Notes: generated by a model not told the origin, from the letters alone. Positions 7,070 through 15,351 are shown, counted from the stretch's first letter. The stretch: 25,540 bases of DNA from an uncultured Prevotellaceae bacterium (GCA_902771155.1 CACXVS010000039.1:1-25540); one strand, 5' to 3'. Program-made: numbers and translations.

Positions 7070-9000
7070 TAGACAGGGCGACGATAGACAAGATTATGGA
7101 TGCCACGAATATCGTGGATGTCGTGGGTGAGTTTGTCACCCTGCGTAAGGCGGGTGTCAACTACAAGGGTCTGTGCCCTTTCCACGACGATACCACACCT
7201 TCGTTCATGGTGTCGCCGTCGAAACAGATCTGCAAGTGCTTTGCCTGTGGCGAGGGTGGTACGGCCATCAACTTCCTCATGAAGCACGAGCAGATCACCT
7301 ATCCCGAGGCCCTGCGCTGGTTGGCGAAGAAATACAATATTGAGGTCGAGGAGAAGGAGCTCACGGAGGAGGAGAAGAAAGAGCAGAGCGCTCGCGAGTC
7401 GATGTTCATCGTCAACGAGTGGGCGATGAAGTACTTCCAGAATATTCTGAAGAACGACCCCGACGGCATCGCCATCGGAAAGCAGTATTTCCGTAGCCGG
7501 GGCATCCGTGATGACATCATCGAGAAGTTCAATCTTGGCTATTCGCTTCAGAAGCGCGACGCCCTGGCCCTGGCAGCACAGAAGGCTGGCTACCAGTCCG
7601 AGTTCCTTGAGAAGACGGGCCTCTGCATCAAGGGTGAGAAAGGCCTCCACGACCGCTATGCCGGGCGTGTCATCTTCCCTTGGTTCAACGTCAGTGGTAG
7701 GGTGGTGGCTTTTGGCGGCAGGTTGCTCGATGCCCGAACCAAGGGCGTGCAACAGAAATATGTCAACTCGCCCAATTCCGAGATCTACGTTAAGGAAAAT
7801 GAGCTCTATGGTCTCTATCAGGCCAAGAAGGCCATTGCCAAGGAAGACCGGGTGTATATGGTGGAGGGCTATACCGACGTGATTGCCATGCACCAGTGTG
7901 GTCTCGAGAATGTGGTGGCCAACAGTGGTACGGCACTCTCCGCCCGACAAATCAAGCTTCTTCGTCGCTTTACGCAGAACATCACCCTGTTGTATGATGG
8001 CGACGAGGCTGGTATCCATGCTGCCATGCGAGGTACGGATATGCTGTTGGCTGAGGGCATGAACCTCCAGGTGCTGCTCTTGCCCGATGGTGACGACCCC
8101 GACTCGTTCAGCCGTAAGCACAGTGCCCAGGAATTCAAGGCGTATATCGAACAGAACGCCACAGACTTCATCTCGTTTAAGACGCACTTGACGGTGGAGA
8201 ACGTGACGGACCCCGTGAAGCGCTCAGAGGCCATCGGAGGTATCGTGAAGAGCATCTCCCTGATACCAGACCAGATACTGCGCTCTACCTATCTCAGTGA
8301 ACTCTCCCAGCGGTTGGGTATCAAGGAACAGACCTTGATCAACTCGATGAACAACATGATACGCAAGGACCTCGAGGACAAACAGAAGGAGCGTGAGCGC
8401 GAGGTTGCGAAACAAGAGCCCGAGAAACCTCAGGAGTTCATCGGTCTGCACACCGTCGATGAGCAGACCCACGAGGTGGAGCGCCTGCTGATCAGGACCG
8501 TGATACGCGATGGCGAGAAGGTGATCTATGAGAATGTGGAGACTGACGATGGCGAGAAGATTAATCTGACCGTCGCCCAGTATATCGCCTACGATCTTGG
8601 ACAAGACGGACTGACCTTCCACGACGAGCGCTATAACAGGATACTCCAGGAGGCGGTAGAGCATAGTGGTGAGGAGGGCTTTAAGGCCGAGACCTACTTC
8701 ATGCAGCATCCTGATATCGAGATCAGCGAACTGGCCATCAAACTGGCCATCGATCGTCATCAGTTGGGTAAGGGTTTCCAACTGAAGGAGCGCGAAAACG
8801 GGTTGCGCCAGAATGTGATCCACCTGGTGCTCGACCTGAGACTCGACATTATAGAGAAACGACTGAAAGAGATACAGGCCCAACTGAAAGAGGCTGGCAA
8901 TGACACGGAAAAGGTGATGGCACTCCTGACGGAGTTAAAAGACACTCAGCAGATTCGTGATGCCATCGCCAAACAGTTGGGCAACGATTTGGTGAGGTAG
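7066..9000 (+). CDS. dnaG: DNA primase
   Basis: DnaG makes RNA primers at the replication fork. The 644-aa protein has the CHC2 zinc-binding domain with ligands Cys37, His40, Cys58 and Cys61 (CPFH...CKCFAC), and the catalytic core with the Toprim motif VEGYTD (Glu267 as the metal-binding acid) and DGDEAG (Asp311, Asp313). The N-terminal core signature RYxGRVIFPW appears as RYAGRVIFPWF. The C-terminal 200 residues are charged and helical, consistent with the helicase-binding domain. The ATG at 7066 starts with IDRATIDKIM, which fits DnaG N-termini, and overlaps the DUF486 stop by 4 bp. A longer frame from 6940 would overlap DUF486 completely and is rejected. cls follows by 2 bp. This is not the classical rpsU-dnaG-rpoD operon of enterobacteria. 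Confidence 0.97.
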   Translation: MIDRATIDKIMDATNIVDVVGEFVTLRKAGVNYKGLCPFHDDTTPSFMVSPSKQICKCFACGEGGTAINFLMKHEQITYPEALRWLAKKYNIEVEEKELTEEEKKEQSARESMFIVNEWAMKYFQNILKNDPDGIAIGKQYFRSRGIRDDIIEKFNLGYSLQKRDALALAAQKAGYQSEFLEKTGLCIKGEKGLHDRYAGRVIFPWFNVSGRVVAFGGRLLDARTKGVQQKYVNSPNSEIYVKENELYGLYQAKKAIAKEDRVYMVEGYTDVIAMHQCGLENVVANSGTALSARQIKLLRRFTQNITLLYDGDEAGIHAAMRGTDMLLAEGMNLQVLLLPDGDDPDSFSRKHSAQEFKAYIEQNATDFISFKTHLTVENVTDPVKRSEAIGGIVKSISLIPDQILRSTYLSELSQRLGIKEQTLINSMNNMIRKDLEDKQKEREREVAKQEPEKPQEFIGLHTVDEQTHEVERLLIRTVIRDGEKVIYENVETDDGEKINLTVAQYIAYDLGQDGLTFHDERYNRILQEAVEHSGEEGFKAETYFMQHPDIEISELAIKLAIDRHQLGKGFQLKERENGLRQNVIHLVLDLRLDIIEKRLKEIQAQLKEAGNDTEKVMALLTELKDTQQIRDAIAKQLGNDLVR

Positions 9001-9002
9001 AA

Positions 9003-10430
9003 ATGAGTTGGGTAAACGTCATATTCGTCATCTATCAGATCATCGCCATCATGGCTGTGATCCATGTGGTGATGGACAATCGTCAGCCTGCCAAGACGAT
9101 GGCCTGGGCACTGGTGATATGGTTTATCCCCGTCGTAGGTATTGTGTTCTACCTGTTCTTCGGCATCAATACCCGTAAGGAGCGTCATGTCAGCGAACGA
9201 AGCATGAACCAGCTCACCAAGCGCTCCATGCTCGAGTTTGCCGAGCAGCACGACCTGCGCTTGCCTGAGAAGCACAAACCCCTCATCGACCTCTTCATCA
9301 ACCAGAATCTCGCCCTTCCCTTCAAGGATAATCATATAGATATCTATACCGAGGGCTATACGTTCTTCCCTGCTCTGTTGGCAGCGATAGGTCATGCCCG
9401 TCAGTCCATCCATATCGACATGTATATCTTTGCCGACGATGCCTTGGGCACCTTGGTGGCCGATGCCCTCATCGACAGGGCCCATGAAGGTGTGGAGATT
9501 CGTGTGATCTACGACGATGTGGGATGCTGGAACGTGAAGCACCGTTTCTTCGAACGAATGCGTGAGGAAGGTATCCAGGTCATGTCGTACCTGCCTGTGC
9601 GCTTCCCCTCGTTTACGAGTAAGGTCAACTACCGCAATCACCGTAAGATCGTGGTCATCGATGGTAACGTGGGATTCATAGGTGGCATCAACATCGCCCT
9701 GCGCTATGTCAAGGGCACTGGTCAGATGCCTTGGCGCGACACGATGATAAAGGTGACGGGTGGTGCCGTCTATGCCTTGCAGCGGGCCTTCCTCGTCGAT
9801 TGGTATTTCGTGGACCGCACGCTGCTCTCCGATCGTAAGTACTATCCCCCCGTGCTGCGTGATGAGCAGACTGTCAACAACTGTCTGGCTCAGGTGGTCA
9901 CCAGTGGTCCTGTCACGCCTTATCCTGAGATCATGCAGGGTTTTGTGCGCATTATCCTTGGCGCTCGTCGCTATCTGTATCTGGAGACGCCCTACTTCCT
10001 GCCCAACGACTCTGTGCTCTTCGCCCTGAAGACGGCTGCCTTGGCAGGTGTCGATGTCAGGGTGCTCTGTCCGATGTACAGCGATGCGCGCTTCGTGGAG
10101 TGGGCCAGTCGCAGTTATCTGCGCGAGGTGGTGGAGGCTGGTGTTCAGGTCAGTCTCTACAAGCCCGGCTTCCTCCACTCCAAACTGATGGTGTGCGATG
10201 ATGCCATCACCACCTGTGGCTCTACCAACCTCGACTTCCGTAGTTTCGAGAATAATTTCGAGGCCAACATCTTCTTCTACGATGAAGGGGTGGCCCTGAG
10301 AATGAAGAAGGTGTATCTCGACGACGAGAAACAGTCCATCCTTCTGACCGATGTGCCTGGAAGAATGAACCGTGGATTCTTTAAGCGACTCTGGGAGAGT
10401 GTTACAAGGATGCTTTCCCCGTTGTTCTGA
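9003..10430 (+). CDS. cls: Cardiolipin synthase (phospholipase D family)
   Basis: Cls joins two phosphatidylglycerols (or a related pair) to cardiolipin at the inner membrane. The 475-aa length fits bacterial ClsA. Two N-terminal membrane helices span about residues 2-25 and 34-52 (AWALVIWFIPVVGIVFYLFF), forming the PLDc_N domain. Two HKD motifs are complete: HRKIVVIDGNVGFIGG from His213 and HSKLMVCDDAITTCGS from His392. The start ATG is 2 bp after the dnaG stop, so it is cotranscribed with dnaG. The last 29 bp overlap the 3' end of rsmD on the opposite strand (10402-10430), so the C-terminal residues of both proteins are encoded by the same DNA. Confidence 0.96.
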   Translation: MSWVNVIFVIYQIIAIMAVIHVVMDNRQPAKTMAWALVIWFIPVVGIVFYLFFGINTRKERHVSERSMNQLTKRSMLEFAEQHDLRLPEKHKPLIDLFINQNLALPFKDNHIDIYTEGYTFFPALLAAIGHARQSIHIDMYIFADDALGTLVADALIDRAHEGVEIRVIYDDVGCWNVKHRFFERMREEGIQVMSYLPVRFPSFTSKVNYRNHRKIVVIDGNVGFIGGINIALRYVKGTGQMPWRDTMIKVTGGAVYALQRAFLVDWYFVDRTLLSDRKYYPPVLRDEQTVNNCLAQVVTSGPVTPYPEIMQGFVRIILGARRYLYLETPYFLPNDSVLFALKTAALAGVDVRVLCPMYSDARFVEWASRSYLREVVEAGVQVSLYKPGFLHSKLMVCDDAITTCGSTNLDFRSFENNFEANIFFYDEGVALRMKKVYLDDEKQSILLTDVPGRMNRGFFKRLWESVTRMLSPLF

Positions 10431-10953
10431 ATATCGAGAAGTTTACGCTGCCATAACTGCGATGCTCCACGAAGTGGGGATCGCCCGAGAAGTCATGGTC
10501 CTTGCCATGCTCGAACACGAAGACGCCATCCTCCTTCAACAGTCCTTTCTCGAATATCATGCCGGGAATGGTGGGTAGGTCCTTCAAGGCGTAGGGAGGG
10601 TCGGCAAAGATGAAGTCGAAGGGTTGTTTGCACGTCTTGATAAATCGGAACACGTCGCCTCGCAGGGGCAGACAGGCGTTGGTGTCCAGCTTTTGCAGAC
10701 ATTGCTGTATGAAACGGTGGTGGTCGCGATCCAGTTCTACGCTGATGACCTGGGCACAACCACGCGAAAGCAGTTCGAGGGTGATGCTGCCTGTGCCGGA
10801 GAACAGGTCGAGGGCCTTGGCACCTTCAAAGTCGATGTAGCCTGAGAGCACGTTGAAGATGTTCTCCTTGGCAAAGTCGGTGGTGGGCCTGGCCTTAAAC
10901 GTCTTCGGAATGTCGAAGTGGCGCCCCTTGTATTTTCCAGTGATAATCCTCAT
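10402..10953 (-). CDS. rsmD: 16S rRNA (guanine(966)-N2)-methyltransferase RsmD
   Basis: RsmD methylates G966 of 16S rRNA (E. coli numbering) with S-adenosylmethionine. The 183-aa protein begins MRIITGKYKGRHF and RPTTDFAKENIFNVL as in the family. The SAM-binding motif I is DLFSGTGS (49-56), the acidic end of strand 2 is SVELD (71-75), and the catalytic motif IV is DPPY (118-121). Its start overlaps the DUF3822 stop (ATGA, 10950-10953), giving translational coupling. Its 3' end runs 29 bp into the convergent cls gene, so no separate terminator can sit between them. Confidence 0.95.
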   Translation of the reverse strand: MRIITGKYKGRHFDIPKTFKARPTTDFAKENIFNVLSGYIDFEGAKALDLFSGTGSITLELLSRGCAQVISVELDRDHHRFIQQCLQKLDTNACLPLRGDVFRFIKTCKQPFDFIFADPPYALKDLPTIPGMIFEKGLLKEDGVFVFEHGKDHDFSGDPHFVEHRSYGSVNFSIFRTTGKASL

Positions 10954-11777
10954 CGCCCTTTAATCAAGAAAGTCATCAGGTCGTAAGGCATATCCTTGAT
11001 CTTGGTGGCAGGCGCTTGCAGGAAGTCGGCCGAGGGGTTGATCACATAAGCCTTCTGCAGATAGCGCTTCAGTTCCTGTACCACCCAGGCCTGTTCAGGG
11101 ATATCGCCCACGATGTGCATCTCGTCGTGCTCAGCCTCCAGGCGCAACTGCTTCCACACGTAGAGCAGGAAGTATAGGGCATCGTGCCCGTTGGTGGTGT
11201 CGAAGGCGTTGCAGAACTTAAAGCGGTTCTGCTGGAAACTGAAGATGTCGAGGCGCTTGCCATGGAAGTAGCCATAGAGTTTGCTGCGATGCCCCGTAAA
11301 ACTGCGCTGGTGAAGATATTGCCATACGGGCGTCAGGGCGTGGATGAACTGCAGGTCGTCGAAGCGGTCATGTAGTACACCGGCCAGGTCCTTGTTAATG
11401 GCAAACAGACAGACTGCCTTCAGCGAGGGCAACACGTTGAAACGGACCACGCGCTGTTCCTGTGTGGCAGTGAAGACATGGTCGTAGAGTTCGGTAATCT
11501 GTTCCTCGTCGAACTCCTCGATGGGCACCAGCATGGAGGGCGTATCCATCAGCACCTGCACCCTACGGGTGTCGATGGCTGTGAGGTCGGCGGTCTTAAA
11601 GGCTTCCCTCAGGTTGACGGCCATCGAGATACCGCCTTTCACGACATAGGGCTCGTAGAGTATGGGGCGATCCTTGTCGGTGGGGTTGGGCATTGTGAAC
11701 GAGAGGGTGTTCTTTCCGATGCGTATAATCAGCTTTCTCTGATAGATATCTTCCATGCGTCTTGGGTTTGTGGTCAT
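10950..11777 (-). CDS. DUF3822 family protein
   Basis: The 275-aa protein matches the DUF3822 family, which is restricted to Bacteroidota and regularly placed next to rsmD; its function is not established, and an actin/hexokinase-like fold has been suggested for the family. Features seen include RKLIIRIGKNTLSF near the N-terminus, NVLPSLKAVCLFAINKDLAG around 140 and the tail ending DLMTFLIKGR. I place the start at ATG 11777 because it overlaps the stop of the 30-aa peptide (ATGA, 11774-11777); an internal ATG at 11756 (MEDIYQRK) is possible. A GTG at 11801 would extend it but would lie inside the small gene. The stop overlaps the rsmD start by 4 bp. The unit 30-aa peptide, DUF3822 and rsmD is thus a chain of coupled genes. 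Confidence 0.85.
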   Translation of the reverse strand: MTTNPRRMEDIYQRKLIIRIGKNTLSFTMPNPTDKDRPILYEPYVVKGGISMAVNLREAFKTADLTAIDTRRVQVLMDTPSMLVPIEEFDEEQITELYDHVFTATQEQRVVRFNVLPSLKAVCLFAINKDLAGVLHDRFDDLQFIHALTPVWQYLHQRSFTGHRSKLYGYFHGKRLDIFSFQQNRFKFCNAFDTTNGHDALYFLLYVWKQLRLEAEHDEMHIVGDIPEQAWVVQELKRYLQKAYVINPSADFLQAPATKIKDMPYDLMTFLIKGR

Positions 11778-11866
11778 CCACGCATCACACTGGCGATGCA
11801 CAGGCAGAGCAGCCCGAGTGCAACGACGATCATAATGGCGTTAACGACTTTGTTGTTGATTTGCAT
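11774..11866 (-). CDS. 30-aa single-pass membrane peptide
   Basis: A 31-codon frame starts with ATG at 11866 and encodes a peptide with a polar N-terminus (MQINNKVVN), one hydrophobic helix (AIMIVVALGLLCLCIASV, residues 10-27) and the short tail MRG. The stop TGA overlaps the ATG of DUF3822 by 4 bp, which is hard to expect by chance and suggests translational coupling. A -7 box (TACCTTTG, 11876-11883) lies 9 bp upstream of its start, so it would be the first gene of the rsmD operon. Charge distribution (basic ends) fits a small inner-membrane peptide. No family is recognised, and short hydrophobic frames can arise by chance, so the call rests on context. Confidence 0.6.
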   Translation of the reverse strand: MQINNKVVNAIMIVVALGLLCLCIASVMRG

Positions 11867-11875
11867 ATCTGGCTG

Positions 11876-11883
11876 CAAAGGTA
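11876..11883 (-). promoter_or_regulatory. -7 box for the DUF3822-rsmD operon
   Basis: TACCTTTG on the minus strand matches TAnnTTTG. A TTTC (11903-11906) at 19 nt is a possible -33. It is back to back with the -7 box of the helicase gene. Confidence 0.55.
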
Positions 11884-11936
11884 ATAAAAAAAATGAAAAA
11901 TGGAAAAACGAAAGAACGAAAAATGATATTTATTCG

Positions 11937-11944
11937 TATCTTTG
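11937..11944 (+). promoter_or_regulatory. -7 box for the RecD-like helicase
   Basis: TATCTTTG lies 8 bp before the ATG at 11953. No TTTG is found at the proper distance upstream. The very short leader also shows that the upstream in-frame codons (from 11893) are not translated. Confidence 0.55.
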
Positions 11945-11952
11945 CAGTCGAG

Positions 11953-13407
11953 ATGATTCAAGACGAACTGAAATATCGCATTCTACAGACGCTTGGGCTC
12001 CCCCCGACGGCTGAACAGGAGCATGCCCTCGACGTGTTCTCGCTCTTTATGACCGATCGTTCCGAGCGCGTGGTGATGATCATGCGCGGTTCTGCCGGAA
12101 CGGGAAAGACGACGTTGGCAGGAGCCGTTGTGAGGGCGATGGCCGCACTCGAACAGAAGATGGTGCTATTGGCGCCAACGGGCAGGGCAGCGAAGGTGTT
12201 CTCGCTCAATGCGGGTCATGCGGCCTATACCATCCATCGCCGCATCTACCGCCAGAAGTCGGCTGGCGACCTCTCTGCCTTTAATCTCAATGTGAATCTG
12301 AATCGCGACACTCTGTTTATCGTCGATGAGGCCTCGATGATTGCCAATCAGGGCTATGGCGATTCAGCCTTTGGCAGTGGATGTCTGCTCGACGACCTGA
12401 TGCAGTTTGTGTATAACGGTCAGAATTGTCGTATGCTACTCATTGGCGACAAGGCGCAGCTGCCTCCCGTAGGCGAAGACGAGAGTCCGGCACTCATGGC
12501 TGAGGTCCTTCGGGGCTACGGTATGAAGGTCTATGAGTGCGATCTCAATCAGGTGCTGCGCCAAAGGCTACGGGTAGGCGGGCAAGGCCAGGGAATGAGC
12601 GAAGCATCGGGCATCCTCTGGAATGCCACGATGATCCGGCAGATGATTACGCATGATGAGATGACAGGACTGCCTCGTATCAGGTTCGAGGGCTTTGCCG
12701 ACATACAGGTGGTGCCAGGCGATGAACTGATAGAGTCGTTGGCCTCCAGCTATGGCAGGATGGGGCTCGACGAGACGATTGTGATTACCCGCAGCAATAA
12801 ACGGGCTAACATCTATAACCAGGGCATCCGCAACACGGTGCTCGACCGCGAAGAGGAACTCTGTCGAGGCGATCAGCTGATGATCGTGAAGAATAACTAT
12901 TTCTGGACAGAAGGTTCCAAGGAGATTCCTTTCTTGGCCAATGGTGACATCGCAGTGGTTCAGCGCGTCAGGAATGTCCATGAACTCTTCGGCCTCCGTT
13001 TTGCCGAGGTCACCATGCAGTTCCCCGACTATGACGACTTTGAGTTGACGGCTACTGTTGTCCTCGATTCGTTGACCACTGAGGCTCCTGCCCTGACGCA
13101 CGATCAGCAGGAACAACTATTCAACGCTGTGATGGAAGATTATGCCGATATTCCTACGAAACCGGAGCGCATCAAAAAACTGAAGAGCGACCGTTACTAC
13201 AATGCCCTCCAGATAAAGTTTGCCTATGCCGTCACCTGCCATAAGGCCCAGGGAGGTCAGTGGGCTCACGTCTATCTCGACCAGGGGTATATGACCGACG
13301 ATATGCTCACGCCCGACTATATCCACTGGCTCTATACGGCTTTCACCCGTGCCACGGAAAAGCTATACCTCGTCAACTGGCCCAAGACTCAAGTGGCTTC
13401 GGCGTAG
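11953..13407 (+). CDS. ATP-dependent RecD-like DNA helicase
   Basis: A superfamily 1 helicase of the AAA_30/RecD2-like type, 484 aa, without the N-terminal helix-hairpin-helix part of true RecD2; such short forms are common in Bacteroidota and probably act in DNA repair or replication restart. Walker A is GSAGTGKTT (46-54), then APTGRAAKVF (motif Ia), Walker B IVDEASM with Asp125-Glu126, motif III GDKAQLPPVGE (about 168-178) and motif IV-like VITRSNKRA. The C-terminal UvrD_C_2 domain carries VTCHKAQGGQW (motif V/Va) and YTAFTRATEKLYLV (motif VI). The start at 11953 follows its -7 box by 8 bp. It ends before a bidirectional hairpin (13435-13455) that it shares with the convergent DUF4332 gene. 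Confidence 0.9.
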   Translation: MIQDELKYRILQTLGLPPTAEQEHALDVFSLFMTDRSERVVMIMRGSAGTGKTTLAGAVVRAMAALEQKMVLLAPTGRAAKVFSLNAGHAAYTIHRRIYRQKSAGDLSAFNLNVNLNRDTLFIVDEASMIANQGYGDSAFGSGCLLDDLMQFVYNGQNCRMLLIGDKAQLPPVGEDESPALMAEVLRGYGMKVYECDLNQVLRQRLRVGGQGQGMSEASGILWNATMIRQMITHDEMTGLPRIRFEGFADIQVVPGDELIESLASSYGRMGLDETIVITRSNKRANIYNQGIRNTVLDREEELCRGDQLMIVKNNYFWTEGSKEIPFLANGDIAVVQRVRNVHELFGLRFAEVTMQFPDYDDFELTATVVLDSLTTEAPALTHDQQEQLFNAVMEDYADIPTKPERIKKLKSDRYYNALQIKFAYAVTCHKAQGGQWAHVYLDQGYMTDDMLTPDYIHWLYTAFTRATEKLYLVNWPKTQVASA

Positions 13408-13434
13408 TGCTTCATTTTCAACAGGGAAATAAAA

Positions 13435-13455
13435 AATCCCAGCCGTGCTGGGATT
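13435..13455. terminator. Bidirectional terminator between helicase and DUF4332
   Basis: AATCCCAGC (13435-13443) and GCTGGGATT (13447-13455) form a perfect 9-bp stem with a 3-nt loop. On the minus strand it is followed by TTTTTATTT, a good U-tract, 12 nt after the DUF4332 stop. On the plus strand it lies 28 nt after the helicase stop and is followed by a weaker T-rich stretch. Confidence 0.85.
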
Positions 13456-13466
13456 AATCGTTCTTG

Positions 13467-13874
13467 TTAGTATGTTACCTTGGGTTCCAGTTCCTTGGCC
13501 TGGTCTATCATCTTCTGCACCTCAGCCACAGATGGCACTCTGCCACAGATCTTAAACTCGGCGTTGATCTCCTCCAGTTTTGGCTGCAGGTTCTCGGCCA
13601 CGCGATGACGGAATTCCTTCACGGTGTCCACACCGGCTTTCTCCAGCAACTCAGAGAACTGCGGACCTACGCCGTTGATACGGAACAGGTCGGCATGGTT
13701 CGTCCAGCGCAGAATCAGTTTCTCGCTGATGCCGGTAGCCTCGGCCAGTTCCTTGCGGCCCTTGGGGGCGCCACATTTCTCGAGCAGCTCACTCACTTTG
13801 TTGATACCTGCGGCCGTCAGTTTCTCTGCATAAACGTCGCCTACACCTTCGATGTCGATAATCTTGTAATCCAT
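13467..13874 (-). CDS. DUF4332 helix-hairpin-helix protein
   Basis: The 135-aa protein has two helix-hairpin-helix-like units of the DUF4332 family: IEGVGDVYAEKLTAAGI (8-24) and INGVGPQFSELLEKAGV (about 65-81), each a GVG turn followed by a helix. Such folds often bind DNA without sequence specificity, but no role is established for this family. The C-terminal part (EEINAEFKICGRVPSVAEVQKMIDQAKEL) is helical. It ends in a strong terminator (13435-13455) and is monocistronic. The -7 box TAACTTTG is at 13926-13933. The gene is divergent from rmuC, with a CACAGAG palindrome between the two. Confidence 0.85.
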   Translation of the reverse strand: MDYKIIDIEGVGDVYAEKLTAAGINKVSELLEKCGAPKGRKELAEATGISEKLILRWTNHADLFRINGVGPQFSELLEKAGVDTVKEFRHRVAENLQPKLEEINAEFKICGRVPSVAEVQKMIDQAKELEPKVTY

Positions 13875-13925
13875 AATGCTTAAGTTTTGTAAGTTAAAGA
13901 ATGATTTTGATTGTCAGTTGTTAGG

Positions 13926-13933
13926 CAAAGTTA
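13926..13933 (-). promoter_or_regulatory. -7 box for DUF4332
   Basis: TAACTTTG on the minus strand fits TAnnTTTG, about 50 bp upstream of the start at 13874. The -33 region overlaps the left end of the repeat at 13947, with only a TCTG in place. Confidence 0.5.
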
Positions 13934-13946
13934 TTAAAATATTGCT

Positions 13947-14018
13947 ACACACAGACACAGAGATGCAAAGTTTTTTGTTTTTTTAATAATAATCTCTGTG
14001 TCTTCGTGTCTCTGTGTT
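13947..14018. repeat. CACAGAG-type palindromic repeat, copy 2
   Basis: This 72-bp element carries ACACAGAGAT (13955-13964) and its perfect complement ATCTCTGTGT (13992-14001). The outer parts again hold CACAGA units on the left and CTCTGTGTT on the right (14010-14018). The centre is a T-rich run (13971-13984). It shares the unit and inverted-arm design of 1104-1168 but not the central sequence. It sits exactly where the -33 elements of the two divergent promoters would be. Confidence 0.7.
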
Positions 14019-14030
14019 CGAAAATAATTG

Positions 14031-14038
14031 TATTTTTG
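14031..14038 (+). promoter_or_regulatory. -7 box for rmuC
   Basis: TATTTTTG fits TAnnTTTG and lies 8 bp before the ATG at 14047. The expected -33 position falls in the right arm of the palindromic repeat, which offers only GTG-like matches. Confidence 0.5.
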
Positions 14039-14046
14039 CATCCATT

Positions 14047-15351
14047 ATGATGATAGTCTTATATATAATAATAGGTATAGCGGTGGGCGCTGTGGTGCTC
14101 TACGTGGTGATGGACAAGCGTCTCGATGCCCTCAATGTGGCCTCGGGCAAGAAGGATATCGAGCTCTCCATGAAGAGCGAGCAGCTCAGTGCGGCCACGA
14201 GCAGGGTGACCCACCTCGAGGCAGAGAACAAGGCGCTCCATGCCCGTGCCGAGTCGCAGGGCAGGGAGTTGGAACTGGTGCGCCAGCAGATGGAAGAAGA
14301 GTTGCAGCGCCACGAGGAGCGCTTCAAGAACATGGCCCAACAGCTGATGGAGACCAGTGCCACCAAACTCAAGGAGCAGAATACCGAGGCCATGACGGGC
14401 ATTACCCAACCCCTCAAGGAGGCTATCGCCAACATGCAGAAGGCCATCAACGACAATCAGAAGGAGAGTGCGGCCCATTCTGCCTCGTTCCGCGAGCAGA
14501 TGCTCCAGATGATGCAGCAGACACAACAACTGGGCGAGAAGGCCGAGAACCTTACCAATGTGCTCCGTCGCGATAATAAGGTGTCGGGCAATATGGGAGA
14601 GATTATTCTGGGCGACCTCCTTGCCTCACAGGGACTTACCGAGGGCATCCACTACGAGGTGCAGGCTCGTCTGCGCGATGAACTGGGGCGCCCGTTGAAG
14701 AACGATGAGACGGGGCGCGAGATGCAGCCCGACGTCATCCTGCACTATCCGCAGGGTCAGGATGCCATCGTCGATTCTAAGGTGTCGCTCGTTGCCTACG
14801 AGAAATATGTCAATGCCGAGACGCCCGAGGACAAGGAACGTTATCTGCAGGATCACATCAAGAGTGTGCGCAGCCATGTGAACGAACTGGCCCGCAAGGA
14901 CTACTCGAAGTATATCAAGAACGGGCGCGAGACGGTGGACTTCGTCATCATGTTCGTGCCCTTCGAGTCGTCGTTGCAGTTGGCCCTTGCCAACGACCCC
15001 TCGCTCTGGCGCGATGCATTTGAGAAGAAGGTCTTTGTGACGGGCGAGCAGAACCTGTTGGGCATCCTTCACATGATCCACATCGCCTGGGTGCAGAACC
15101 AGCAGGCTGAGAATCAGGAGAAGGTGTTCGGTCTGGCCGAGCAGTTGCTCGACCGCTTAGGCGACTTTGTGCAGCGCTACAACGACCTGGGCGAGAAGAT
15201 CCATAAGGTGCAGGAGGCCTACGACAGTGCCAACAACAAGTTGATTACGGGTAGGCAGAGTGTAGCCCAGAAGGGGCGCGAACTCGTTGATCTTGGGGCG
15301 AAGGAGAATGCAAACCGTAGGATTCCGATGCCTGAAGTGGGACTGGAGTAG
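14047..15351 (+). CDS. rmuC: DNA recombination protein RmuC
   Basis: RmuC is a membrane-anchored, nuclease-like protein that limits inversions at short inverted repeats in E. coli. The 434-aa product starts with one membrane helix (residues 2-22, IVLYIIIGIAVGAVVLYVV), then a long coiled coil (about 30-180, rich in E, Q, K and R), then the RmuC domain (about 185-400). Conserved segments seen include GNMGEIILGDLLASQGL, QPDVILHYPQGQDAIVDSKVSL (the PD-(D/E)XK-like core, Asp and DSK) and FVIMFVPFESSLQLAL. The ATG at 14047 follows its -7 box by 8 bp; the upstream codons from 14014 cross the promoter. A 3 x 14 bp tandem repeat begins at the last base of its stop codon, and the phosphopantetheinyl transferase follows by 44 bp. 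Confidence 0.93.
   Translation: MMIVLYIIIGIAVGAVVLYVVMDKRLDALNVASGKKDIELSMKSEQLSAATSRVTHLEAENKALHARAESQGRELELVRQQMEEELQRHEERFKNMAQQLMETSATKLKEQNTEAMTGITQPLKEAIANMQKAINDNQKESAAHSASFREQMLQMMQQTQQLGEKAENLTNVLRRDNKVSGNMGEIILGDLLASQGLTEGIHYEVQARLRDELGRPLKNDETGREMQPDVILHYPQGQDAIVDSKVSLVAYEKYVNAETPEDKERYLQDHIKSVRSHVNELARKDYSKYIKNGRETVDFVIMFVPFESSLQLALANDPSLWRDAFEKKVFVTGEQNLLGILHMIHIAWVQNQQAENQEKVFGLAEQLLDRLGDFVQRYNDLGEKIHKVQEAYDSANNKLITGRQSVAQKGRELVDLGAKENANRRIPMPEVGLE

Noticed and set aside
6862..10178. Long minus-strand open frames opposite dnaG and cls (about 220-440 codons)
   Set aside because: They are antisense to genes with full catalytic motifs and show low-complexity, His/Leu-rich shadow composition.
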